This document shows positions 1 through 6,150 of a DNA stretch of 14,133 nucleotides, piece by piece. The stretch is from contig QAMX01000101.1 in NCBI GenBank assembly GCA_003149835.1, forward strand, positions 1 through 14,133, written 5' to 3'. This stretch comes from Clostridiales bacterium (lineage in GTDB: Bacteria; Bacillota; Clostridia; Oscillospirales; QAMX01). Position 1 is the first letter of the stretch. Every line of letters starts with the position of its first letter. A model generated the notes under the pieces. That model had not been told where the DNA came from and did no database searches. It was given only the letters and a program-made list of their open reading frames with translations. A program made the translations under genes and the position numbers.

Positions 1-1266
1 GAGCGCGTCAAGCTGGCGATGGGCGGCGACACCGGAAATCCCAACGTCATCGAGGTGATTGACATCGCCTGCGACGAGTGTCCGGTCGGCGGTTACGAGG
101 TATCGGACGCCTGCCGCGGCTGTATCGCGCACCGCTGCGAAGAAGTCTGCCCCCGCCATGCCATCTACTTTGATGAAAAGCAAAAAGCGCATATCGACAA
201 GTCCAAGTGCATCGAATGCGGAAAATGCGCCTCGGTCTGTCCGTACAGCGCCATCCAGAACCACCGCCGCCCGTGTGAAAACGCCTGCAAGATCAAGGCG
301 ATTTCCATGAATGAAAACAAGGCCGCGGCGATTGACAACGACAAATGCATCGCCTGTGGCGCCTGCGTCTATCAGTGCCCGTTCGGCGCGATCATGGATA
401 AATCGTATATTCTGAATGTGATCGATCTGATTAAGAAAAGCGAAGGAAATCAGAAATACAAGCTCTACGCCGTCGTAGCGCCGTCGATTTCGAGCCAGTT
501 TACATACGCGAAGCTGGGGCAGGTCATCAGCGGCATCAAGGCGCTCGGTTTTTACCACGTCGTCGAGGCGGCGCTCGGCGCCGATATGGCCGCATATGCG
601 GAAGCCCGTGAGCTGGCGGAAAAGGATTTTCTGACGACCTCCTGCTGTCCGGCCTTCGTCGCCTATATCAAGTCACAGTTTCCGGATTTGATGCAGTATG
701 TTTCCCACACACTCTCTCCGGCGGCTCTCATTTCGGAATACATTAAGAAGACGGACGCGGCCGCCAAGGTCGTCTTCATCGGCCCGTGCACAGCGAAAAA
801 GGCGGAATACCGCGAAGACCGCTGCAAAATGCCGGACGGTTCGCCGATCGTCGACAGCGTGCTGACCTTTGAGGAATTACAGGCGCTGTTCGACAGCCGC
901 GACATCGATATCACCTCCCTCGGTGAAGACGTGCTCGATAACGCCTCGTATTACGGGCGAATTTTCGCGCGGAGCGGCGGAGTCACCGACGCGATCCGTC
1001 AAAGCCTGAAAGAACAAGGGCTGGAAGACACAGATTTCCGCCCCATCGCTTGCGACGGCATCGAGGAATGCCGCATAGCGCTGCTGAAAAAGATGAAGAA
1101 CGTACTCCCTGCAAACTTCATCGAAGGCATGGCCTGCCGCGGCGGCTGTATCGGCGGCGCCGGATGTCTGACGCACGGCGAGAAAAACAAAGCCGAGGTC
1201 GATAAGTACGGCATGGAAGCGTATGAAAAGACCATCTCCGAGGCTGTGCGGATTCTGAATACCTGA
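1..1266 (+). CDS. Group B-type [FeFe]-hydrogenase, 5' end outside window
   Basis: Catalytic iron hydrogenase that would interconvert protons and H2 in the cytoplasm, probably with ferredoxin-like partners. The reading frame is open from base 1 (codons ERVKLAM lead into the first ATG at 19), so the true start is probably upstream. Numbering from that Met: cysteine clusters at C32/C35/C40/C44, C64/C67/C70/C74 and C110/C113/C116/C120 fit three 4Fe-4S sites, with extra pairs C18/C21 and C86/C90. The H-cluster domain follows. L1 is TSCCPAF (207-213), L2 is GPCTAKKAE (255-263) and L3 is EGMACRGGC followed by GGAGC (369-383). Family knowledge: group A enzymes have Met before the L2 PC pair and GGGQ in L3; the Gly and GGAG seen here, and the short single-domain layout, fit group B of Clostridia. 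No maturase genes (hydE, hydF, hydG) lie in the window. Family call is firm; physiological direction is unknown. Confidence 0.93.
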   Translation, partial: ERVKLAMGGDTGNPNVIEVIDIACDECPVGGYEVSDACRGCIAHRCEEVCPRHAIYFDEKQKAHIDKSKCIECGKCASVCPYSAIQNHRRPCENACKIKAISMNENKAAAIDNDKCIACGACVYQCPFGAIMDKSYILNVIDLIKKSEGNQKYKLYAVVAPSISSQFTYAKLGQVISGIKALGFYHVVEAALGADMAAYAEARELAEKDFLTTSCCPAFVAYIKSQFPDLMQYVSHTLSPAALISEYIKKTDAAAKVVFIGPCTAKKAEYREDRCKMPDGSPIVDSVLTFEELQALFDSRDIDITSLGEDVLDNASYYGRIFARSGGVTDAIRQSLKEQGLEDTDFRPIACDGIEECRIALLKKMKNVLPANFIEGMACRGGCIGGAGCLTHGEKNKAEVDKYGMEAYEKTISEAVRILNT

Positions 1267-1368
1267 CGGCCTGCGTGGCGCGTATCGCCGGTAAAGGACT
1301 CGTTTGTACGCCACAACGGCCGCTTGCACAGGGTGGTTTACTTCCCCTGAAAGGCGCTCCCTCCACAC

Positions 1369-1390
1369 GCCGGTTTCGGCCGGCTTGTTT
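1369..1390 (+). terminator. Possible weak terminator after the hydrogenase gene
   Basis: GCCGG (1369-1373) pairs with CCGGC (1380-1384) around a six-base loop and is followed by TTGTTT. The stem is only 5 bp and lies about 100 bases after the stop codon, so this is a tentative call. Confidence 0.3.
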
Positions 1391-1391
1391 C

Positions 1392-1434
1392 AAGGCTGCC
1401 GCCCCGCTGCTGAAAAAGCGGGGTGGGCAGCCTT
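1392..1434. repeat. Long G+C-rich inverted repeat (hairpin)
   Basis: The outer arms AAGGCTGC (1392-1399) and GCAGCCTT (1427-1434) are perfectly complementary. The inner arms CCCCGC (1402-1407) and GCGGGG (1418-1423) enclose a ten-base loop, with a small asymmetric bulge between the two helices. No clear T-run follows on the + strand, so it is not a textbook intrinsic terminator. It could be an RNA 3'-end structure, a copy of a dispersed intergenic repeat, or a processing site. Confidence 0.55.
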
Positions 1435-1565
1435 GCGGCTTCATCCGTTTTATCCCCATAGCCGGCCGCGCCCCTTCGCCTTGCTGTCCGGTTCCAAACT
1501 CCAAGGCCGGGGCGCTATACTGAAAATTTCCAGCAGGAATCTGGCGGTTATTTTGTGGGAGGATA

Positions 1566-1594
1566 TGGAAAAAACAACCCGCTTGTGGTATAAT
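1566..1594 (+). promoter_or_regulatory. Sigma-A-type promoter for the DHS-like gene
   Basis: A consensus -10 box TATAAT (1589-1594) is preceded by TGG, giving an extended -10. A 4/6 -35 box TGGAAA (1566-1571) lies 17 bases upstream. Transcription would start near 1601 and leave a leader of about 205 nt before the ATG at 1806. Confidence 0.65.
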
Positions 1595-1599
1595 ATCAT

Positions 1600-1805
1600 T
1601 GAAATCCCCCGATCAGTTTCAAAGAGAACAGACCATAGTCTGTTCCTCCGTTCTCTTTCATAAGCCTGATAAACGGCAAGCCTCTCCCATAGGCGGCGAC
1701 TTCTGTGTCCGTGCTGATTCTTTCGGCCGGACGGCGGATAACGCCGGTCATGGCGGACGCCCGCCGTCCATTTCAAATCAAACCAGGAAAGGACTGCGCA
1801 AAATT
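1600..1805 (+). promoter_or_regulatory. Structured 5' leader of the DHS-like gene
   Basis: Two hairpins stand out. The first has arms AAAGAGAAC (1621-1629) and GTTCTCTTT (1650-1658), with an inner AGAC/GTCT stem that could instead extend to AACAGAC/GTCTGTT; the two pairings partly compete. The second has perfect 9-bp arms GGACGGCGG (1729-1737) and CCGCCGTCC (1761-1769) with further pairing inside. Neither is followed by a T-run. The leader ends in a purine-rich ribosome binding site at about 1785-1793. I do not recognise it as a known riboswitch class. Its role, if any, is inferred only from length and structure. Confidence 0.45.
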
Positions 1806-2792
1806 ATGAGCGACACGAACGATAAAAATGTGAAAATCCCCGGTCAGCTCTCCTTTGACAACATTAAGACCTACTCGGTCAAAGACCGGTACAATCTGGT
1901 GCGGATCGATAATCTCTTGAATCTGGACGATCCGGTCGAAAAGTATGATAACCCCGACTTTGACGAGCTCTGCACCCGTATCATCGCCGCGCGCAAATGC
2001 GGCGCGCCGGTCATTCTCTCAATGGGCGCGCATGTCATTAAGAATAACCTCTCGCGCTTTTTGATCGCGCTGATGAAAGAAGGCTTTATTACGCATCTGG
2101 CCGGAAACGGCGCGTGCAGCATCCACGACTTTGAGCTCTGCTACAACGGCGGCACAAGCGAGGACGTTCCCACCGCCATCGAGGACGGTTCCTTCGGCAT
2201 GTGGGAGGAGACAGGCGCGTGGATGAACGAGGCGATTCAGCAGGGCGCGGCGCGCGACCTCGGCTACGGCGAGGCGCTCGCGGTTTACATTGACGCGCAC
2301 CCTGAGCGCTTTCCGCACCGCGACGACTGCGTGCTCTATCAGGCGTGGAAGCTCGGCATCCCCGCGACCTATCATATCGCCCTCGGTACCGATATCATTC
2401 ATCAGCATCCGACCGTGGATTTCGGCGCGATCGGCAAATGCAGCGGCATTGATTTCCACAAAATGTGTTACTCCATTGCCCATCTTGACAACGGCGTCTA
2501 TCTGAATTTCGGCTCCGGCGTGATCGGCCCTGAGGTTTTCCTGAAAGCGCTTTCCATCGCGCGCAACCTCGGATATCCGACCTTCCGCATTACGACGGGG
2601 AACTTCGACCTCATCAATCTCGGCGATTACCGCTGCAAGATCGGGTATGACGACCCGAATTATTACTACCGTCCGCGCAAGAACATTGTCAACCGCCCGA
2701 CGAGCGTCGCCGGAAAGGGCTGGCATTTCTGCGTCGATCACAAGATTTCGATCCCGAATCTGTACAAAAATCTGATGGCTCTGCGGCCATAG
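1806..2792 (+). CDS. Deoxyhypusine synthase-like protein, function unknown
   Basis: A 328-residue soluble protein with no signal peptide or membrane segment. I start it at the ATG at 1806, because AGGAAAGG (1785-1792) precedes it; the open frame upstream of it is leader RNA. Visible motifs are SMGAHVIK (72-79), HLAGNGACSIHDFE (97-110), MWEETG (132-137), GTDIIHQHP (194-202) and FGSGVIGPEVF (235-245). The pattern of a glycine-rich 'prevent/allow' strand, an NGA loop and a GSGVIGPEV loop resembles the Rossmann-like deoxyhypusine synthase (DHS) fold. Bacteria normally lack the eIF5A substrate, so hypusine formation is not expected, and I cannot confidently place the catalytic lysine of true DHS. 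It lies 52 bases before a GmhA-type isomerase on the same strand, which suggests a shared sugar-phosphate or nucleotide-sugar role (inference). The superfamily assignment is by eye and moderate in confidence. Confidence 0.75.
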   Translation: MSDTNDKNVKIPGQLSFDNIKTYSVKDRYNLVRIDNLLNLDDPVEKYDNPDFDELCTRIIAARKCGAPVILSMGAHVIKNNLSRFLIALMKEGFITHLAGNGACSIHDFELCYNGGTSEDVPTAIEDGSFGMWEETGAWMNEAIQQGAARDLGYGEALAVYIDAHPERFPHRDDCVLYQAWKLGIPATYHIALGTDIIHQHPTVDFGAIGKCSGIDFHKMCYSIAHLDNGVYLNFGSGVIGPEVFLKALSIARNLGYPTFRITTGNFDLINLGDYRCKIGYDDPNYYYRPRKNIVNRPTSVAGKGWHFCVDHKISIPNLYKNLMALRP

Positions 2793-2844
2793 CCGCGCGG
2801 GCGCTGATACGCATAAGATACTCAACAAGAAAGGTGAAAACCAA

Positions 2845-3495
2845 ATGAAGGAATATATCTCCAAGCAGGAGCTCTATGCGCGTTTCTGCGAGAAAAACCC
2901 CGGTCTGGTCGATATGATGCCGCAGATTGAAATGGCCGTTGTCGCCATATGCGAATGCTACGCGCGGGGCGGTCGGGTATTTTGCTGTGGAAACGGCGGA
3001 TCCAGCGCTGACAGCGCGCATATCGTCGGCGAGTTTTTAAAGGGCTTTCTGCGTGAGCGTCCGCTTTCCGATGAAGATAAGCTCGCGCTTTCAACCTACG
3101 GCGAAACCGGCGTTTTGATGGCGGAAAAGCTGCAAGGAGCGTTGGCGGCAATCGATCTGACAACGCAGCAGTCGATCATGTCAGCCGTCGCCAACGATAC
3201 CGATCCGGCGCTGATCTATGCGCAACAGCTCTGGGGCCTTGGCCGGGAGGGCGATATTCTGATCGGTATCTCCACTTCGGGCAACGCAAAGAATGTCGTC
3301 GCCGCAGGGATCGCCGCGCTGCACAAAGGGATGAAGACCATCGCTCTGACCGGCGAAGGCGGCGGCAGGATGGGCGAGCTGTTTGATATCGTTCTCGCCG
3401 CGCCGAGTAAGTGGACGCCAGAGGTGCAGGAATATCACATCGCGCTGTATCACCTGATCTGCGCGTTGGTGGAAGACGCGTTTTTCGAGGCGTAA
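2845..3495 (+). CDS. gmhA: SIS-domain phosphoheptose isomerase (GmhA-like)
   Basis: A 216-residue cytoplasmic sugar-phosphate isomerase. GmhA enzymes convert sedoheptulose 7-phosphate to D-glycero-D-heptose 7-phosphate, the first step towards ADP- or GDP-heptose. The sugar-phosphate loop CGNGGSSADSAH is at 48-59 and the second loop GISTSGN at 141-147. The residues matching the catalytic Glu and His of E. coli GmhA appear to be E63 (in VGEFLKG) and H198 (in VQEYHIALYH). Length is slightly above the usual 190-200. The ATG at 2845 has AAAGGTG (2830-2836) at good spacing. It follows the DHS-like gene by 52 bases, so the two are probably cotranscribed, and tandem terminators close the unit. No hldE- or gmhB-like gene is in the window. 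A DiaA-like or other SIS isomerase role remains possible, so the substrate is inferred. Confidence 0.85.
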   Translation: MKEYISKQELYARFCEKNPGLVDMMPQIEMAVVAICECYARGGRVFCCGNGGSSADSAHIVGEFLKGFLRERPLSDEDKLALSTYGETGVLMAEKLQGALAAIDLTTQQSIMSAVANDTDPALIYAQQLWGLGREGDILIGISTSGNAKNVVAAGIAALHKGMKTIALTGEGGGRMGELFDIVLAAPSKWTPEVQEYHIALYHLICALVEDAFFEA

Positions 3496-3502
3496 ATAGA
3501 CG

Positions 3503-3559
3503 CGGCGCAGCAGGGAGGCCATTAGACTTCATCCGGTTTATCTTCTCTGCGCCGTTTTT
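3503..3559 (+). terminator. First terminator after gmhA
   Basis: CGGCGCAG (3503-3510) pairs perfectly with CTGCGCCG (3547-3554), followed directly by TTTTT (3555-3559). The 36-base loop is long, so efficiency is uncertain. Confidence 0.5.
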
Positions 3560-3577
3560 GTCCGCATAGAATCAAGT

Positions 3578-3615
3578 CGGCCGGCCCGAAATCATTTCGG
3601 GCCGGCCGTTTTTTT
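3578..3615 (+). terminator. Strong intrinsic terminator after gmhA
   Basis: A perfect inverted repeat spans 3578-3608. CGGCCGGCCCGA pairs with TCGGGCCGGCCG around a short AT-rich loop, followed by seven T (3609-3615). On the minus strand no T-run follows, so it works mainly for the + unit. It lies 120 bases from the stop of the convergent MATE gene. Confidence 0.92.
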
Positions 3616-3735
3616 GTGGTTTCGTCTGAACCAGCCGGGAGCGTAAAGCCGGAAAGAAATAGCGTCCGCCTTTTCTAAACCTCCTGAGACCGCCCAGCGC
3701 TTTTTATTTTTGACGGCATATGTTTTTACGGGCAT

Positions 3736-5046
3736 TTATCGGAAGACAACGCCGTTTCGCTCTGAATACCTATAAAGCGCATATGCAATCCCCAATGTCA
3801 GCGTCTCATACACGCCGAAGGTCAGCCATACGGCGGAAGCGCCGAACACAGCAGGCAGCGCGAGGATGACAAGCGTATTGCACAAAAAACTGCGGCAGAC
3901 GTTCAGCGTCAATGCCTCCTTGGTGCGCTTGGTCGAATACAGATATGCCGAGATCAGCGTATTCAGCGACGCCAGAATAAATCCCCATGAATAATACGGC
4001 ATGTTTTCGACGGTACAGCGCAGCGTTTCGGTGTCCGCTCCGAACAAGGCGCAGACCGTATCTCCGACAAAGAAAAGCAGAATGGTGATCAAAACGCTGC
4101 TGACAAGGTTGATCACAACGCCGGCATGGAAATAAAACTTTAATTCTTTTTCGTTTTTTGCCCCGTAATTCTGTCCGAACAGCGGCTGTAACCCTCCGGC
4201 GGTACCGAAAAAGATCGCCACAGAAAAGGATGCGACGTAACAGATAATGGAATACGCATTGACAGCAATGCTTCCGAGATAGATGAGCAACACGTGATTG
4301 GTGCAGAGCGTTGCGATCGGAGTGGCAAATTGTGCGACGGTTTCGGGCAGCCCGCGCCCGGCAATCTTTCGGTATAGGGAGAAATCCGGATGAAAACTGT
4401 GGAATTGCAAACGTCCGCTTTTTTTGATATAGTGGAGCAGAACCACACCCAACGCGATCGTTTGCGAAATTCCGGTAGCGATGGCCGCGCCTTTCAGTCC
4501 CATATTCAGCGGAAAGACAAAGAGCCAGTCACCAAAAATGTTGCATACCGTGCTGACGATTACCGCTGCGCTCACCAGAACAGGAGCGCCGTCGTTGCGG
4601 CAGAATCCTTGCAGGGTTACCGACAGGCCGGAGGGGATGATGAACAGCGAGTACCAGAAAAGGTAGTCCCGCACCATGTCAAAATAGGTATTGTCCGCCC
4701 CCAAAAGACGGGTCAGCGGAGTCGAGAGCAGCGTTCCGGCCAGACAGAGCAGGATGGCCAGCGCGAGCGTGCCTGTCAGCGAGTGCATAAACGCCTGATT
4801 GGCTCCGGCATGATCGCCTCGGCCGAGCCTGATGGCCGTCACCGTAATGCCGCCGATGGTGGTGAGCATAAACAGCGCGTTCACCGTCATAACAAACGGC
4901 ATCACCAGATTGACCGCTCCCAGCGCGTCTGTTCCAACGCCGTGCCCGACAAAGATCCCGTCGATGATGGTAAACAGAAAAAAACAACAGTTGCCGATTA
5001 CCGTCGGCAAGACGTATTTTGTCAAATTTTTTGACCTTGAATTCAT
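3736..5046 (-). CDS. MATE family multidrug/metabolite exporter
   Basis: A polytopic membrane exporter of the multidrug and toxic compound extrusion family, which uses a Na+ or H+ gradient to expel cationic or aromatic compounds. I choose the ATG at 5046 (436 residues): it has AAGGAGA at 5058-5064 and gives the usual MATE opening with a short basic N-terminus. The frame is open back to 5121, but that extension crosses a hairpin. Twelve hydrophobic segments are expected and the sequence supports about that number, in two halves joined by a hydrophilic loop around HSFHPDFSLYRK. The N-terminal motif IIDGIFVGHGVGTDALGAVN, with its conserved Asp, and the LGRGD turn near residue 75 are typical. Length is normal (430-460). 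Substrate is unknown. The upstream region (5047-5300) is unusually rich in control elements. Confidence 0.92.
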   Translation of the reverse strand: MNSRSKNLTKYVLPTVIGNCCFFLFTIIDGIFVGHGVGTDALGAVNLVMPFVMTVNALFMLTTIGGITVTAIRLGRGDHAGANQAFMHSLTGTLALAILLCLAGTLLSTPLTRLLGADNTYFDMVRDYLFWYSLFIIPSGLSVTLQGFCRNDGAPVLVSAAVIVSTVCNIFGDWLFVFPLNMGLKGAAIATGISQTIALGVVLLHYIKKSGRLQFHSFHPDFSLYRKIAGRGLPETVAQFATPIATLCTNHVLLIYLGSIAVNAYSIICYVASFSVAIFFGTAGGLQPLFGQNYGAKNEKELKFYFHAGVVINLVSSVLITILLFFVGDTVCALFGADTETLRCTVENMPYYSWGFILASLNTLISAYLYSTKRTKEALTLNVCRSFLCNTLVILALPAVFGASAVWLTFGVYETLTLGIAYALYRYSERNGVVFR

Positions 5047-5079
5047 GCGAGTAGAAATCTCCTTTTTACATAATAAAAG

Positions 5080-5109
5080 CCCGGTCGTTACCCAAGGGTA
5101 AAAACCGGG
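5080..5109 (-). promoter_or_regulatory. Hairpin before the MATE ribosome binding site
   Basis: On the minus strand CCCGGT pairs with ACCGGG, with a second complementary pair (ACC/GGT) inside. CTTTTATTAT follows. It ends about 15 bases before the Shine-Dalgarno site of the MATE gene. A G+C stem followed by a T-rich tract is the form of a weak intrinsic terminator, so it may act as an attenuator; it could also be a stabilising mRNA hairpin. Confidence 0.5.
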
Positions 5110-5122
5110 CGCACCCGACATC

Positions 5123-5236
5123 TTATCGACCTGTCCGACTGCGGCCGGAAGTCCTCCGATGACAAAGCTCCTTGTATATTCTGTTGACAGCGGAAAGCTG
5201 CTCTTTCACAAAATCCGATACATCTTCACATTCCAT
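5123..5236 (-). CDS. Possible 37-codon upstream ORF in the MATE leader
   Basis: An ATG at 5236 opens a frame of 37 codons ending in TAA at 5123-5125. The first half is acidic and amphipathic (ECEDVSDFVKEQLSAVNRIY), the last third is basic (RRTSGRSRTGR). The start would be about 29 bases from the predicted transcription start. Its ribosome binding site is poor (only GGAT close by), so translation is uncertain. An in-frame extension of the MATE frame begins at 5121, one base after its stop, and a hairpin lies between it and the MATE start. That layout recalls leader-peptide control of drug-resistance genes, but I recognise no homologue and it may be chance. Confidence 0.3.
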   Translation of the reverse strand: MECEDVSDFVKEQLSAVNRIYKELCHRRTSGRSRTGR

Positions 5237-5246
5237 GATCCAAAAA

Positions 5247-5296
5247 CAAGGATCCGAAAACAGACTGATATAGTATAGTCCATTTTCGGATCCTTG
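5247..5296. repeat. Perfect 14-bp inverted repeat enclosing the MATE promoter
   Basis: CAAGGATCCGAAAA (5247-5260) and TTTTCGGATCCTTG (5283-5296) are exact complements separated by 22 bases, in which GACT/AGTC can also pair. The -35 box of the minus-strand promoter touches one arm and the -10 box lies in the spacer, as expected for a repressor operator. On the minus strand the second arm is followed by TTTTT (5246-5242), so read-through RNA from the upstream ECF gene would form an intrinsic terminator here. RNA starting at the promoter begins in the loop and would not. Confidence 0.8.
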
Positions 5297-5300
5297 TCAA
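5272..5300 (-). promoter_or_regulatory. Near-consensus promoter of the MATE gene
   Basis: A perfect -35 TTGACA (5295-5300) and a 5/6 -10 TATACT (5272-5277) are spaced by 17 bases. Predicted start is near 5265, giving a leader of about 220 nt before the ATG at 5046. This is the best promoter in the window by match to consensus, and it lies inside the palindrome at 5247-5296. Confidence 0.85.
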
Positions 5301-5388
5301 TAGACAAAATAAACAAAACCGTATCATTGACAACGCGGTTCTGGAAAGCGGCTTTTGAACCGTTCGTCCGCTCGGCGCGCTTTCGGCG

Positions 5389-5862
5389 TCACCGAGAAAG
5401 TTGATTGACCACGGGCGCTCCAAGCGCGGCAATCACAACGCCGCCGGCTGCCTGCAACAGATTGGGCAGAACCGAGCCGAGCGCGGAGGCGAGGGAGTAG
5501 AAAAACGCTTCAAAAATGAAATAACCGGCGACCATCCACAGTTCACAGAGCGCAAAGACAAGAAGGTTGCGGAGCGAGAGGTTTTTATCCCGCAGAAAAA
5601 GACCGGCGCCAAGACCGATCAGCCCCTTAATGATCAGCGTAGCGGGAACATAGCGCGTATATCCAAGGATCAGATCCGCCAGCGCGCTGCCGACACCGCC
5701 GACAAGCGCGGCGAGCGGGCCTAACAGTGAGGCAGAGATCAGGATGAATCCGTCGCCCGCGTTGATATAGCCGATCGCCGTAGGAAATTTTATAAAAATC
5801 GTCGCAATGGCGACGACGGCCATAAAAATCCCGCAAGTGACAATTTTTTTCGTATTGGACAT
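5389..5862 (-). CDS. ECF transporter S component (riboflavin-type family)
   Basis: A small integral membrane protein of 157 residues, the substrate-binding subunit of an energy-coupling-factor vitamin importer. About five or six hydrophobic segments fill the whole length. The motif GYINAGDG (31-38), followed by a GPLAALVGGVGSALADLILG stretch and then PATLIIKGLIGLGAG, is characteristic of the family once called DUF1393 and now annotated as riboflavin-type ECF S proteins. I start at the ATG at 5862 because GAAAGG lies at proper spacing before it; the in-frame ATG at 5880 overlaps that site. It has its own promoter. No EcfA, EcfA' or EcfT gene is nearby, as expected for group II systems that share one energising module. 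The vitamin is not determined by sequence alone. Confidence 0.88.
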   Translation of the reverse strand: MSNTKKIVTCGIFMAVVAIATIFIKFPTAIGYINAGDGFILISASLLGPLAALVGGVGSALADLILGYTRYVPATLIIKGLIGLGAGLFLRDKNLSLRNLLVFALCELWMVAGYFIFEAFFYSLASALGSVLPNLLQAAGGVVIAALGAPVVNQLSR

Positions 5863-5932
5863 CTGAGACACGCCTTTCATAAATCATTCGAGAGAGTTTC
5901 GCCGTGCAAGCCTATTACCATGATCAGTCTAT

Positions 5933-5961
5933 ATTATACATCGCGGCCCTTTTAGAAACAA
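5933..5961 (-). promoter_or_regulatory. Promoter of the ECF S-component gene
   Basis: -35 TTGTTT (5956-5961) and a perfect -10 TATAAT (5933-5938) are spaced by 17 bases. Transcription would start near 5926, giving a leader of about 63 nt. That is too short for FMN, TPP or cobalamin riboswitches, and I see none of their signatures. Confidence 0.8.
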
Positions 5962-6070
5962 GAGCCGGAATTCATAAGGTATCTCATAAAAACCACCGGC
6001 GAATCTGGCAAAATCACAGCGGCTGCCCAAGGAGAAATCAGTCTCTGAACGATCAAATCAAAAAGTTTAT

Positions 6071-6111
6071 ACAAAACAAGATTCCGCTCCGAACGTTTCC
6101 GGAGCGGAATC
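6071..6111 (-). terminator. Intrinsic terminator of metY
   Basis: A perfect 12-bp stem, GATTCCGCTCCG (6080-6091) against CGGAGCGGAATC (6100-6111), has an eight-base loop and is followed on the minus strand by TTGTTTTGT. It lies about 40 bases after the metY stop and separates metY from the ECF gene, which has its own promoter. Confidence 0.9.
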
Positions 6112-6150
6112 ATCCGTTTATCAATTCTGGCGGCAACCGCAAGACGCCGC

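Larger units (their letters stand above)
1267..1560. other. Gene-free intergenic stretch with hairpins
   Basis: No convincing gene lies between the hydrogenase stop and the promoter at 1566. Short open frames here have no ribosome binding site, and their arginine/proline/alanine-rich translations look like non-coding G+C-rich DNA. The stretch holds a weak terminator-like hairpin at 1369-1390 and a much stronger hairpin at 1392-1434, described separately. Confidence 0.6.

Noticed and set aside
2019..2864. A 281-codon open frame on the - strand opposite the DHS-like gene
   Set aside because: Antisense shadow of a conserved coding gene; the translation is low-complexity in A, R and V and matches no family I recognise.
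4390..5034. A 214-codon open frame on the + strand opposite the MATE gene
   Set aside because: Antisense shadow; hydrophilic Q/R-rich translation, as expected opposite membrane-protein codons.
5047..5121. N-terminal extension of the MATE protein starting at 5121
   Set aside because: The extension is encoded by the hairpin and ribosome-site region, and the ATG at 5046 has a proper Shine-Dalgarno site and gives the usual family N-terminus.
5863..5926. Vitamin riboswitch before the ECF S component
   Set aside because: The predicted leader is about 63 nt, too short for FMN, TPP or cobalamin classes, and no preQ1-type pseudoknot core is apparent.
1439..6122. TCATCCG(T/G)TTTATC-like string at three intergenic sites (near 1444, 3531 and 6111)
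   Set aside because: The shared core is about 12 bases with small differences, and its position relative to nearby hairpins varies; repeats of this length are expected by chance in 14 kb.
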